From Colivivens sp963594655 (GTDB lineage Bacteria > Bacteroidota > Bacteroidia > Bacteroidales > Bacteroidaceae): DNA of 38,057 bases. Where the stretch lies: assembly GCA_963594655.1 (NCBI GenBank), contig CAVBFD010000019.1, positions 1 to 38,057 of the forward strand, in the 5' to 3' direction. Below, piece after piece: positions 15,665-23,141 of the stretch (position 1 is the stretch's first letter; every line of letters starts with the position of its first letter). Under the pieces are notes generated by a model. That model had not been told where the DNA came from. It saw only the letters and a list, made by a program, of their open reading frames with translations, and made no database searches. The position numbers were made by a program, and so were the translations under genes.

Positions 15665-17176
15665 TTATTTGTATAATTTTGCCGCCTTCGGCTCTTTTGC
15701 CGCCACCTCAGCCAAATCCCTTGCGGATATTTTTACAGGTTCGACCATGAACTCAGGCACGTTGAAGCACTTCATCAGTTTCTTGTTGTACAACGGGTCC
15801 TTCTGCGGAAGCGCGAACGCCTTATAGTCCTTACCGTCCTTGTCGAAGTAACCTATATAAAGCCGTGTATAGTTGCCGTCCTCCCTTCGGGTACTGAACA
15901 AAATCCAACGGCCGTTACTGCTCCAGACATGATAAGACTCAACCTGATTGCTGTTCATGTTTGTCAAAGACCGTACACTGTCCGTCTGCAGGTCTTTAAC
16001 CATCAAATCCGCCTGCGTGTGATGTATTTGGAACATTCCGTAAGGTCCAATACTATAAAGGAGGTAACGTCCGTCCGGACTTACTCTCGGATGATTTGCG
16101 CTTAGGCAATGCGGACTAACCTTAACCACCGTATCAGGTTCTCCAAAGACACGAGTCTCCGGGTCATACGACTGTCGGATTATATCATAATAAATCTTGT
16201 CATAATGATTGCCAATCTCAAAATGGTGCTTGCTTCCCTCGATTGGGTAATAAGCAGAACAATAGTAGAGGGTTTTGCCGTCAGGAGACCAAGAGGGATA
16301 TGTCTCATAGCTGTCAATGCTATTCTGCACTATCTGGACCTCTTCTGTATCCGTATGATAAATCATCAAATCCGACAAAGTGTCCATCACTTCGATTTTA
16401 TGGTCAGCGTCATTGATGAGGAACGCCTGAACCGTATGGCTACACGCATACGCCACAATCGGCTCAACCGGATTCCACGCACAATACGCTCCTGCACTTA
16501 TTGTCGAATCCGTCTTCAGATTATACTTCTCCGCCTTTCCGTTCCGGACGATGATTGTACCGCCCTTATACTGGCGCAGATGGAACTGGAAATTGTCGGT
16601 GCGGTAGTTTTGGAACGAATGGCAGTTGACACACTGGTATTCCGTCGTCAAATCCGTCCCGGAAAGCATCTTGTTGGAGTATATCACCGACTCGTCGAAA
16701 TTGGTTAGGTTACGTTGGTTCAGGGTCAAGTCGTTGTAGGTCTGGTAGCCCGGTTCTATATACCTATATGATATGTACTCGTCAATCGGGTCTGCGGCGA
16801 CACTGACCGTGAACGGCTTGTATTTCTCCCACCGCCCCTGTCTCTTCACGTACACTGTGACAGACAGACTCTTGTTTTTGCTGCTTTCAAGCATGGCGTG
16901 CCAGTCATCCTCATCAAACTGAGCGTCCTGTCCCCCGGCCACCAGCCGGTTACCGTCACTGTCCTCCACAACCGACACCCAGTCCTCCGCCCCGTCATCG
17001 TTCACATGGAAGTTGAGTGGGGCTATGTTATAAGGCACGGTCACCTCCGTGTAGTCGGGAAACACGGAAACTGTCTTGTTGTTGTCCACCGCATCTTCAG
17101 GCACGCCGGTGCTACAGGCCGCCATCAGCGCCATCACGCACACAGCCACGATTGTCCTTGTCATATATCCAGTCAT
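15665..17176 (-). CDS. Lipoprotein with a CxxCH heme-type motif and PD40 beta-propeller repeats
   Basis: A 503-residue exported protein. The signal ends in a lipobox, ALMAAC, with Cys21; a start at Met5 (17164) is equally good. Residues 180-188 read EYQCVNCHSF, a CxxCH motif like that of covalently bound heme c. The C-terminal half has TolB-like PD40 repeats: YPSWSPDGKTLYY, HPRVSPDGRYLLY and YHVWSSNGRWILF. These suggest a beta propeller facing the periplasm. Bacteroidetes carry similar proteins annotated as TolB-like or cytochrome c-like, with no settled function. The gene follows the polytopic membrane protein gene by 30 bp and is probably co-transcribed with it. Heme binding is inferred from the motif alone, and no cytochrome maturation genes lie nearby. 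Confidence 0.75.
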   Translation of the reverse strand: MTGYMTRTIVAVCVMALMAACSTGVPEDAVDNNKTVSVFPDYTEVTVPYNIAPLNFHVNDDGAEDWVSVVEDSDGNRLVAGGQDAQFDEDDWHAMLESSKNKSLSVTVYVKRQGRWEKYKPFTVSVAADPIDEYISYRYIEPGYQTYNDLTLNQRNLTNFDESVIYSNKMLSGTDLTTEYQCVNCHSFQNYRTDNFQFHLRQYKGGTIIVRNGKAEKYNLKTDSTISAGAYCAWNPVEPIVAYACSHTVQAFLINDADHKIEVMDTLSDLMIYHTDTEEVQIVQNSIDSYETYPSWSPDGKTLYYCSAYYPIEGSKHHFEIGNHYDKIYYDIIRQSYDPETRVFGEPDTVVKVSPHCLSANHPRVSPDGRYLLYSIGPYGMFQIHHTQADLMVKDLQTDSVRSLTNMNSNQVESYHVWSSNGRWILFSTRREDGNYTRLYIGYFDKDGKDYKAFALPQKDPLYNKKLMKCFNVPEFMVEPVKISARDLAEVAAKEPKAAKLYK

Positions 17177-17206
17177 ATATCGTTTTTCTTCAGTTGTCGC
17201 TTCTCC

Positions 17207-19027
17207 TTAATCAAAAATCACTGCCTGTCGCCCGTCATGGAAATAATAGGTCCAGTAAGTCCCGGGACAGAGCGTCCTCAGTGTCTCCACATCCGTCTGG
17301 GTCGGTTGCGTACACAGACGAGTCAACAAGTCGATGTTCCTCTCGAACTGTTGGCACACCTGTCCGTCCGCACCCACCATCAACTTTATCTGTTGCATCA
17401 GTCTCGGGTTATTGCGCTTCAAGGTGAACAGCAGCGCCGCCTCCTGCACATGCACCGGCAGGGTCGCTCTCGGGTTAGCCTTCACCTTTGCCAGTGTCAT
17501 CTTCCAGAACACATCCTCGTTGAAGGACACCAGTGCGGCGGCGATACTCATCACGGCCCGTTCATGAGTGTTGACGTACAGGTTGCAGAAGTGCTTCACA
17601 AGCATGTACTCACATGAAGGGGTATTGTCGAGCGCACCGGGCGGAACGACCACCAACTGAGAATGGAGCTTGTAGATTGAGTCCCCTCGAAGCGTCTTCT
17701 TATCAAGCAGACAGCGTTGCCGATCCGCCCAGTCCCGGTAGAAGAGGGTTTTGTCGAGTTTCGACAGGTACTTGTCAGCCACCTCCGTCTCACCGTTATA
17801 TATACAGTCCTTCGCCATGATGCGTGTGTCAATGTACGACGGCTTGTACTTCACATAACGCTCCATCGCCCAACGGTAGGAGAAGTTCCAGAAAGTGTAC
17901 TGCTCACATACACGTGGGGCGACAATCATTGTACCCATCCTCTCGTTCTTTGAGCAGATGGTGTCCGACTGCCATGTGTAACGGAACATCCTGTCGAGCA
18001 GTTCCCCACGTCTGTACAGTTCTATATTACGGTACATGATGATTGGACGTATCGGTCTCTCCTGCGCCGCGCACAGTTCAAGGACCTTGTCGGTGTCCCC
18101 CATGTCGTAGGCATGTTCCACCGCAATCAACGTATGGAAATTGGAGTCCTTATTGGCGTATATCGGGACACAAGCCACGGCAACCGCGGCACTGGTGGCG
18201 GACAAGATATAAGCCACCCTCTCGTCTGCCGCCCTTATCCAACGTCCACAGGCAGAGATCAGCAGGACGGAAGCCAGTGACAGATAAAGGGGAAGTGTCT
18301 GAGTCGTGTCTGAGTAGAAATCCAGATACGGAAGTCCAGCCACAAGCAGGTATCTTGTATTGAAATTGTCGAAGAACAGGCGCACCTCGATTACCGGAAC
18401 GAAGATGATAAGGACTACGGAGGCCGCCATGTGAATCCAGTCCATGCGTTTCAACACGAAGACATCCATCAGTATGGCTTCCACTGCCGCCATCAGGGCG
18501 TAACAGCCAAGTAGCGGATAGAGGACGACTACGGTCACCCCACTCCACACATACCTCACGGTACGGTTCTTCATCCTCGCATACAGTCCGACCCACGCCA
18601 CCTGGAACAGCAATCCCACCTCCGGGGAGAACAGGTTGCCATACTGACGCATACTGAACACACCATAATCCCAGCGCGACAGGTAAAGGACTATCAGCAC
18701 ACCGGGTATCAGGGCGAGACTCCATCCCTTCCTCGGAAGCCTGAACGCCCACGCCACCAGAAGGGACATAGCCACCAGAAGTGCCACGAACAGGGATATG
18801 CCCAGCACCGGATAGTAGGCGAACTGGGTGAGGAAACTCCCCGCGTACTGTACCACGAATCCCGGAGACTGCGCAATCTTGTTGAAGTGGAACACGTCAT
18901 AGACGAACATATCCTGACTCTGCGCCACATAGAACAAGTCCTGTGATGTCACAGCCAGATACACGAACGCAAGTACCGCCAACGCGGCGAACGGTAAGCC
19001 GGCATATATCTGTTTCCTCATAGTCAT
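17207..19027 (-). CDS. Polytopic membrane protein, possibly of the DUF6057 family
   Basis: A 606-residue protein. The N-terminal half has about eight to ten hydrophobic helices (for example FAALAVLAFVYLAV, LGISLFVALLVAMSLLVAWAF and LIPGVLIVLYL). From about residue 300 it is soluble and helical, with patterns like IELYRRGELLDRMF and RDWADRQRCLLDKK that look like TPR-type helices. I recall such proteins as DUF6057 in Bacteroidales but cannot confirm it. The start could be Met1 (19027) or Met3. A full TTTG-N20-TAATTTTG promoter lies just upstream, behind the tig terminator. It is paired with the CxxCH lipoprotein gene downstream, so a joint membrane and periplasmic function is likely but undefined. 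Confidence 0.7.
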   Translation of the reverse strand: MTMRKQIYAGLPFAALAVLAFVYLAVTSQDLFYVAQSQDMFVYDVFHFNKIAQSPGFVVQYAGSFLTQFAYYPVLGISLFVALLVAMSLLVAWAFRLPRKGWSLALIPGVLIVLYLSRWDYGVFSMRQYGNLFSPEVGLLFQVAWVGLYARMKNRTVRYVWSGVTVVVLYPLLGCYALMAAVEAILMDVFVLKRMDWIHMAASVVLIIFVPVIEVRLFFDNFNTRYLLVAGLPYLDFYSDTTQTLPLYLSLASVLLISACGRWIRAADERVAYILSATSAAVAVACVPIYANKDSNFHTLIAVEHAYDMGDTDKVLELCAAQERPIRPIIMYRNIELYRRGELLDRMFRYTWQSDTICSKNERMGTMIVAPRVCEQYTFWNFSYRWAMERYVKYKPSYIDTRIMAKDCIYNGETEVADKYLSKLDKTLFYRDWADRQRCLLDKKTLRGDSIYKLHSQLVVVPPGALDNTPSCEYMLVKHFCNLYVNTHERAVMSIAAALVSFNEDVFWKMTLAKVKANPRATLPVHVQEAALLFTLKRNNPRLMQQIKLMVGADGQVCQQFERNIDLLTRLCTQPTQTDVETLRTLCPGTYWTYYFHDGRQAVIFD

Positions 19028-19043
19028 AAGTATTAATCATTGC

Positions 19044-19075
19044 CAAAATTACCGCTTTTCTCTGAAACACGCAAA
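19044..19075 (-). promoter_or_regulatory. Promoter of the membrane protein / CxxCH lipoprotein pair
   Basis: On the minus strand TTTG (19075-19072), 20-bp spacer, TAATTTTG (19051-19044). It is placed between the tig terminator and the gene start, giving a leader of roughly 10-16 nt. Confidence 0.6.
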
Positions 19076-19107
19076 TAAATCGCCGACAAAATGGAGACTT
19101 TACACTA

Positions 19108-19158
19108 CGTCAAACACAAAAGGCGGAGGAATAGACCCTCCGCCTTTTGTGTTTGACG
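19108..19158. terminator. Terminator downstream of trigger factor
   Basis: A perfect 22-bp stem (19108-19129 with 19137-19158) and a 7-base loop. The GC core is GGCGGAGG, flanked on the minus strand 3' side by a T-rich arm (TTTTGTGTTTGACG). It separates tig from the membrane-protein gene. Confidence 0.85.
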
Positions 19159-19197
19159 CTTTTATGATGTCGCCCCCTCGGGGGTCTTGACGCGAGA

Positions 19198-20535
19198 CTA
19201 AGCCTCGAACAGCTTGCCGAACTCCTCTTGAGTGACACTCTTCTCGTCCAAAGTGACAACGTCCTTCAGTGCCTTTCCGAGTTTCACTTCCACGCAACGT
19301 TCCACCAGAGAGTCAACTGTAGAACGCTTCTTGAGCTTCTCTGCCACAGCGCTGTCAATATACTCGTCAGGCACAGTGTAGACTCCGTACTGAGCGAACT
19401 GCATGCGAGTCACGTCCCTTGCCATCTCCTTCACGTCTGAGTCCTCTACCTTGACTCCGGTCTGCTCCACCAGTTTCTCCTGGATAAGGTGCCATGTGAG
19501 TGCCTTTATGCTTCCTTCATAATTCTCCTCCACCTTCTTCTCGTCGCCCTCGGCATTGTGAAGCATGATTTTCCTCAGTTTCTCTTCCGGGAAGGTAAGT
19601 GTGCCTACCTTGGCGGTGACATACTCACGGAGATCTACGACGAAGCGGTAGTTGGAGTCCTTGGCGAACTGATCTTCGATAGCCGCGCGGACCTTGGCCG
19701 TGAACTCCTCAGCTGTCTTCACGCTCCCGTCCGGATAGACAAAGTTGAACACCTTCTCGTTCAATTCACTGGGTACGAACCGTGTAATCTCAGTCACCTT
19801 GAATGTGAAATCGCCCTTGTGGTCGCCCACCTTCTCCTTTTCAATATGCATGAGTGAGGCAAGTTCCATCTCATTACCCTCGTAAGCCACAGACGGATTG
19901 AATGTGACCGTGTCGCCCACCTTCACACCGGCGAAGAGAGCCTTCTGGTCCTCGCTCTTGAAGTATTTAGGGAGCATAACCTCGTTCTCCTCGACAATGG
20001 CGTTCTCCTTGTCGAGTTCCGTGAGGGTTCCCTTGATCATGTCGTTGTCCTGGTACTCATCCACCTTCTGGTACTCACCGTTACGCTGACAGTAGGTGTC
20101 AACCTGCTTTTTGACCATTTCGTCGCTTACAGTCACGTTGTAGTAACTGATCTTGTCGTCCTTTGAGAGGTTGACCTCAAACTCCGGCGCGAGCGCGAGT
20201 TCGAACTTGAAGGTAAACGTTCCGCCTTCAACGATGTTGACATTGTTGTTTTCCTCCGCCCCGAACGGTTCACCGAGCATGTTCACCTTATTGTCGATGA
20301 CATAATTGTAAAGACTTTCGCGAAGCAGTCCGAACACCTCCTCAACCAGAATGGATGGTCCGAACTGTTTCTTTATCAGACCTACAGGAACCATTCCCTT
20401 ACGGAATCCCGGCATATTGGCGTTCTTCCTATAGTTCTTGACCGCTTTATTGAACCTTTCCTCATAGTCAGCAGGTGCGACTTCTGCTGTAATGACGGCA
20501 TTAACCGCATCAACTTTCTCTAATGTGATATTCAT
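19198..20535 (-). CDS. tig: Trigger factor
   Basis: The ribosome-bound chaperone that meets nascent chains. The N-terminal ribosome-binding domain has the signature GFRKGMVP (43-50). The C-terminal helical chaperone domain is long and charged (for example LREYVTAKVGTLTFPEEKLR and VKEMARDVTRMQFAQYG). The middle region (about 150-255) is where the FKBP-like isomerase lies in E. coli. Here it lacks the usual GDxVxIDF and GxGxMIPGFE motifs, so isomerase activity is doubtful; this is common in Bacteroidetes. Length 445 is normal. A -7 match (TACCTTTG, 20584-20577) lies 42 bp upstream of the start, and a strong terminator follows. Confidence 0.94.
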   Translation of the reverse strand: MNITLEKVDAVNAVITAEVAPADYEERFNKAVKNYRKNANMPGFRKGMVPVGLIKKQFGPSILVEEVFGLLRESLYNYVIDNKVNMLGEPFGAEENNNVNIVEGGTFTFKFELALAPEFEVNLSKDDKISYYNVTVSDEMVKKQVDTYCQRNGEYQKVDEYQDNDMIKGTLTELDKENAIVEENEVMLPKYFKSEDQKALFAGVKVGDTVTFNPSVAYEGNEMELASLMHIEKEKVGDHKGDFTFKVTEITRFVPSELNEKVFNFVYPDGSVKTAEEFTAKVRAAIEDQFAKDSNYRFVVDLREYVTAKVGTLTFPEEKLRKIMLHNAEGDEKKVEENYEGSIKALTWHLIQEKLVEQTGVKVEDSDVKEMARDVTRMQFAQYGVYTVPDEYIDSAVAEKLKKRSTVDSLVERCVEVKLGKALKDVVTLDEKSVTQEEFGKLFEA

Positions 20536-20576
20536 CTTATGTATAGTTTACTTATTATTTTCTTCGATTCGAGGTG

Positions 20577-20584
20577 CAAAGGTA
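20577..20584 (-). promoter_or_regulatory. Putative -7 element of tig
   Basis: Minus strand TACCTTTG fits TAnnTTTG. No TTG at the expected -33 distance is seen. Confidence 0.4.
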
Positions 20585-20612
20585 CAAATTATATGTGACA
20601 TAGCCGTAAGAA

Positions 20613-21389
20613 TTACATTTTTTGTTGCTTTGCCTCGTCATGCGCGAGCTTCACCTGTCTCAAAATGTCGGAAGCGAAGATGAAATCGTCGAGCCGTTTA
20701 TTGTCGGCGTCCATAATCTCGCTGTTCGACCCCTGCCATTCTGCCCTGCCCTCACAGATGAAGATGATGTTCTCGCCTATCCCCATCACCGAGTTCATGT
20801 CGTGGGTGTTTACCACCGTGGTGATATTGTCCTCATGCGTGATTCCCTGAATCAGTTCGTCTATCACCAGACTCGTCTTAGGGTCAAGTCCGGAGTTAGG
20901 CTCGTCACAGAACAGGTATTTGGGTTCAAGGGCAATGGCGCGCGCTATCGCCACCCGCTTCTGCATTCCCCCACTGAGTTCCTTCGGGAACTTGCCGCCG
21001 TTACCCGACAGGTTCACACGGCTCAGACAGTCCTCCGCGCGTTTCACCCTGTCCTCATAGGGCTTGTCACTGAACATGTTGAGGGGAAACATCACATTGT
21101 CGAGTACCGACATGGAATCGAACAAGGCTGCGCTCTGGAATATCATGCCCATCTTGCGCCTGAGCAGAATCCTCTCCCTCTTGCCCATACGCACGAAGTC
21201 GAGTCCGTCGTAGAATATGTCACCGCTGTCCGGGGTGAGCAACCCCACCAGGTTGTTCATGAAGACGGTCTTGCCCGATCCGCTCTGTCCGATTATCAGG
21301 TTGACTGTCCCACTGCCGAACTCCGCACAGATGTCCCGCAGCACTGTCTTGCCGTCGAACGACTTAAACAAATGGTTTACCTCTATCAT
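20613..21389 (-). CDS. MlaF-like ABC transporter ATP-binding protein
   Basis: ATPase of the Mla/MCE lipid transport system, which moves phospholipids between the membranes. Walker A is GQSGSGKT (34-41), the Q-loop is in MIFQSAALFDSMS, the signature is LSGGMQKRVAIARAI, Walker B is YLFCDEP with the GLDPKTS D-loop, and the switch His is in NTHDMNS. The segment SALFDSMSVLDNVMFPL is characteristic of MlaF rather than other ABC ATPases. The C-terminus (about 225-258) is helical and charged. Its start overlaps the mlaE stop in ATGA. The MCE partner is not here but may be the protein encoded at 34985-35890. Confidence 0.92.
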   Translation of the reverse strand: MIEVNHLFKSFDGKTVLRDICAEFGSGTVNLIIGQSGSGKTVFMNNLVGLLTPDSGDIFYDGLDFVRMGKRERILLRRKMGMIFQSAALFDSMSVLDNVMFPLNMFSDKPYEDRVKRAEDCLSRVNLSGNGGKFPKELSGGMQKRVAIARAIALEPKYLFCDEPNSGLDPKTSLVIDELIQGITHEDNITTVVNTHDMNSVMGIGENIIFICEGRAEWQGSNSEIMDADNKRLDDFIFASDILRQVKLAHDEAKQQKM

Positions 21390-22138
21390 GTCAGCATCTG
21401 TGTTAAGAATATGTCAGTAAAGAGAATGAGGATGCTGCTCGACACCACAGCGTCCGTACTCGCCTTGCCAACCTCCACCGAACCGCCGGAAACGGTGTAG
21501 CCCTTGTAGGACGAGACGGTGGTGATGATGAAGGCATAAACCACCGCCTTGATGAGGCCGCACCAGAAGAACCACTGGTTGAAGTTATATCTGAATCCCT
21601 CCGTCAGTTCCGGTACGGTGGTCGTACCCATGAGCGACGTGCAGTAGGCCCCTATGATACCCGACACCACACTGAAGGTCACAAGCACCGGCATGATGGT
21701 CATCAGTCCCGCCACCTTCGGAAGGATGAGATAGTTGGCTGAATTGACCCCCATGATGTCCAAGGCGTCAATCTGCTGGGTGATGCGCATCGTACCCAAC
21801 TCGGAAGCGATGTTGGAACCCACCTTTCCCGCCAGGATAAGACACATTATGGACGAGGAGAACTCAAGCAGCATAATCTCACGGGTGGTGTACCCCACCA
21901 CCATACGCGGCATCCACGGGTTCTGTATGTTGAGTTTTATCTGTAGACAGATGACCGCTCCGATGAAGAACGAGATGATAAGCACTATGCCTATCGAGTT
22001 GTATCCCAACTGGAACATCTCGTTCACATACTGCCTGAAGAACATCCTCCAACGGTCGGGGCGGGTATGGACACGCCCCATCAGCAGGACGTAACGTCCC
22101 AGCCCTGTCAGTGTACCTTTCAATGATAGCATAAACAT
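21386..22138 (-). CDS. MlaE-like permease
   Basis: The inner-membrane permease of the MCE/Mla phospholipid transporter. The start at 22138 (MFMLSLKGTLTGLGRYVLLM) is chosen because the frame upstream of it (to 22228) is an unlikely hydrophilic extension and crosses a promoter-like -7 element (22151-22158); Met at 22132 is an alternative. It carries the MlaE family hallmarks: QLGYNSIGIVLIISFFIGAV, the segment GKVGSNIASELGTMRITQQI with its EQxxAL-like loop (QQIDALDIMG), and five hydrophobic helices. About 250 residues is normal. It overlaps mlaF in ATGA, so the two are translationally coupled. lptB starts divergently 125 bp away. Confidence 0.9.
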   Translation of the reverse strand: MFMLSLKGTLTGLGRYVLLMGRVHTRPDRWRMFFRQYVNEMFQLGYNSIGIVLIISFFIGAVICLQIKLNIQNPWMPRMVVGYTTREIMLLEFSSSIMCLILAGKVGSNIASELGTMRITQQIDALDIMGVNSANYLILPKVAGLMTIMPVLVTFSVVSGIIGAYCTSLMGTTTVPELTEGFRYNFNQWFFWCGLIKAVVYAFIITTVSSYKGYTVSGGSVEVGKASTDAVVSSSILILFTDIFLTQMLT

Positions 22139-22150
22139 ATTTTTGCCGTG

Positions 22151-22158
22151 CAAATTTA
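22151..22158 (-). promoter_or_regulatory. Putative -7 element of mlaE-mlaF
   Basis: Minus strand TAAATTTG fits TAnnTTTG. It lies 12 bp before the chosen ATG, so the leader would be very short. It helps decide against the longer start at 22228. Confidence 0.35.
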
Positions 22159-22232
22159 CAGAAAAACGGACAAAACCTGTGTTCCGGCACGTTTTATTTC
22201 GTCCCCGACTCCATAAATCACCAAACAATTAG

Positions 22233-22240
22233 TAATTTTG
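22233..22240 (+). promoter_or_regulatory. Putative -7 element of lptB
   Basis: Plus-strand TAATTTTG, 23 bp before the lptB ATG. No -33 TTG at the expected distance. Confidence 0.4.
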
Positions 22241-22263
22241 CAACCGCAAAGTAATAATCAAGC

Positions 22264-23127
22264 ATGACAGCGACAGACAACAGACCCAACCCGACACGCA
22301 TAACCAACGCGGGCGACGCGGAGATTCCACAATACTCGGATGACAGGATGACACTCTACACACGCAACCTCGTAAAGACTTACGGGAAACGCACTGTAGT
22401 GAACGACGTGTCGATACACGTGAGGCAGGGAGAGATAGTGGGACTTCTCGGCCCGAACGGAGCGGGAAAGACCACGTCCTTCTACATGACCACAGGTCTG
22501 GTTGTACCCAATGCCGGGAAAGTGTTCCTGAACGACTTGGAGATAACCAAGTACCCTGTGGCGCAGCGCGCCCGTCAGGGTGTGGGCTACCTCGCGCAGG
22601 AAGCGTCGGTGTTCAGGACCATGAGTGTGGAGGACAATGTAATGGCTGTGCTTGAGATGACAGGCAAGCCGAGGGACTACCAGCGAGAGAAACTGGAGAG
22701 CCTGCTCGACGAGTTCCGTCTGCAGAAGGTGCGCAAGAACAGGGGAAACCAACTGTCAGGAGGAGAACGCCGCCGTTGCGAAATCGCGCGTTGCCTCGCC
22801 ATAGACCCCAAGTTCATCATGCTCGACGAGCCGTTCGCCGGTGTGGACCCCATCGCAGTGGAAGACATTCAGTATATTGTCTGGAAACTGAAGGACCGCA
22901 ATATAGGAATACTTATCACAGACCACAACGTGCAGGAGACCCTCTGCATTACCGACCGGGCTTACCTGTTGTTTGAAGGAAGGATTCTGTTCAAGGGAAC
23001 GCCACAGGAACTGGCGGACAACCAGGTTGTGCGCGACAAGTACCTCGGATCCAACTTCGTTCTCCGTCCCAAGGACTTCCAGCGGATTGAGGAGAAGAAA
23101 CTCAGGGAAGCCGAAGAGGAGGGGTAG
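22264..23127 (+). CDS. lptB: LPS export ABC transporter ATP-binding protein LptB
   Basis: ATPase that powers LPS extraction from the inner membrane through LptFG. Walker A GPNGAGKT (63-70), the LptB-typical AQEASVFRTMSVEDNVMAVLE, the signature LSGGERRRCEIAR, Walker B FIMLDEPFAGVDP, and switch His in ILITDHNVQETL. The phrase LSGGERRRCEIARCLA and the YLLFEGRILFKGTPQEL end are characteristic of LptB. The first 28 residues (before MTLYTRNL) extend beyond E. coli LptB (287 versus 241); a later start at the Met codon of MTLYTRNL (22348) is possible. It is divergent from mlaE-mlaF and convergent with the exporter gene, whose stop is 14 bp away with no obvious terminator. Confidence 0.94.
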   Translation: MTATDNRPNPTRITNAGDAEIPQYSDDRMTLYTRNLVKTYGKRTVVNDVSIHVRQGEIVGLLGPNGAGKTTSFYMTTGLVVPNAGKVFLNDLEITKYPVAQRARQGVGYLAQEASVFRTMSVEDNVMAVLEMTGKPRDYQREKLESLLDEFRLQKVRKNRGNQLSGGERRRCEIARCLAIDPKFIMLDEPFAGVDPIAVEDIQYIVWKLKDRNIGILITDHNVQETLCITDRAYLLFEGRILFKGTPQELADNQVVRDKYLGSNFVLRPKDFQRIEEKKLREAEEEG

Positions 23128-23141
23128 TCTACAGAAACTGA

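Noticed and set aside
22139..22228. Longer start for the MlaE-like permease
   Set aside because: The extra residues are basic and hydrophilic and do not fit the family, and the segment contains a -7 element. A start at 22138 or 22132 is better.
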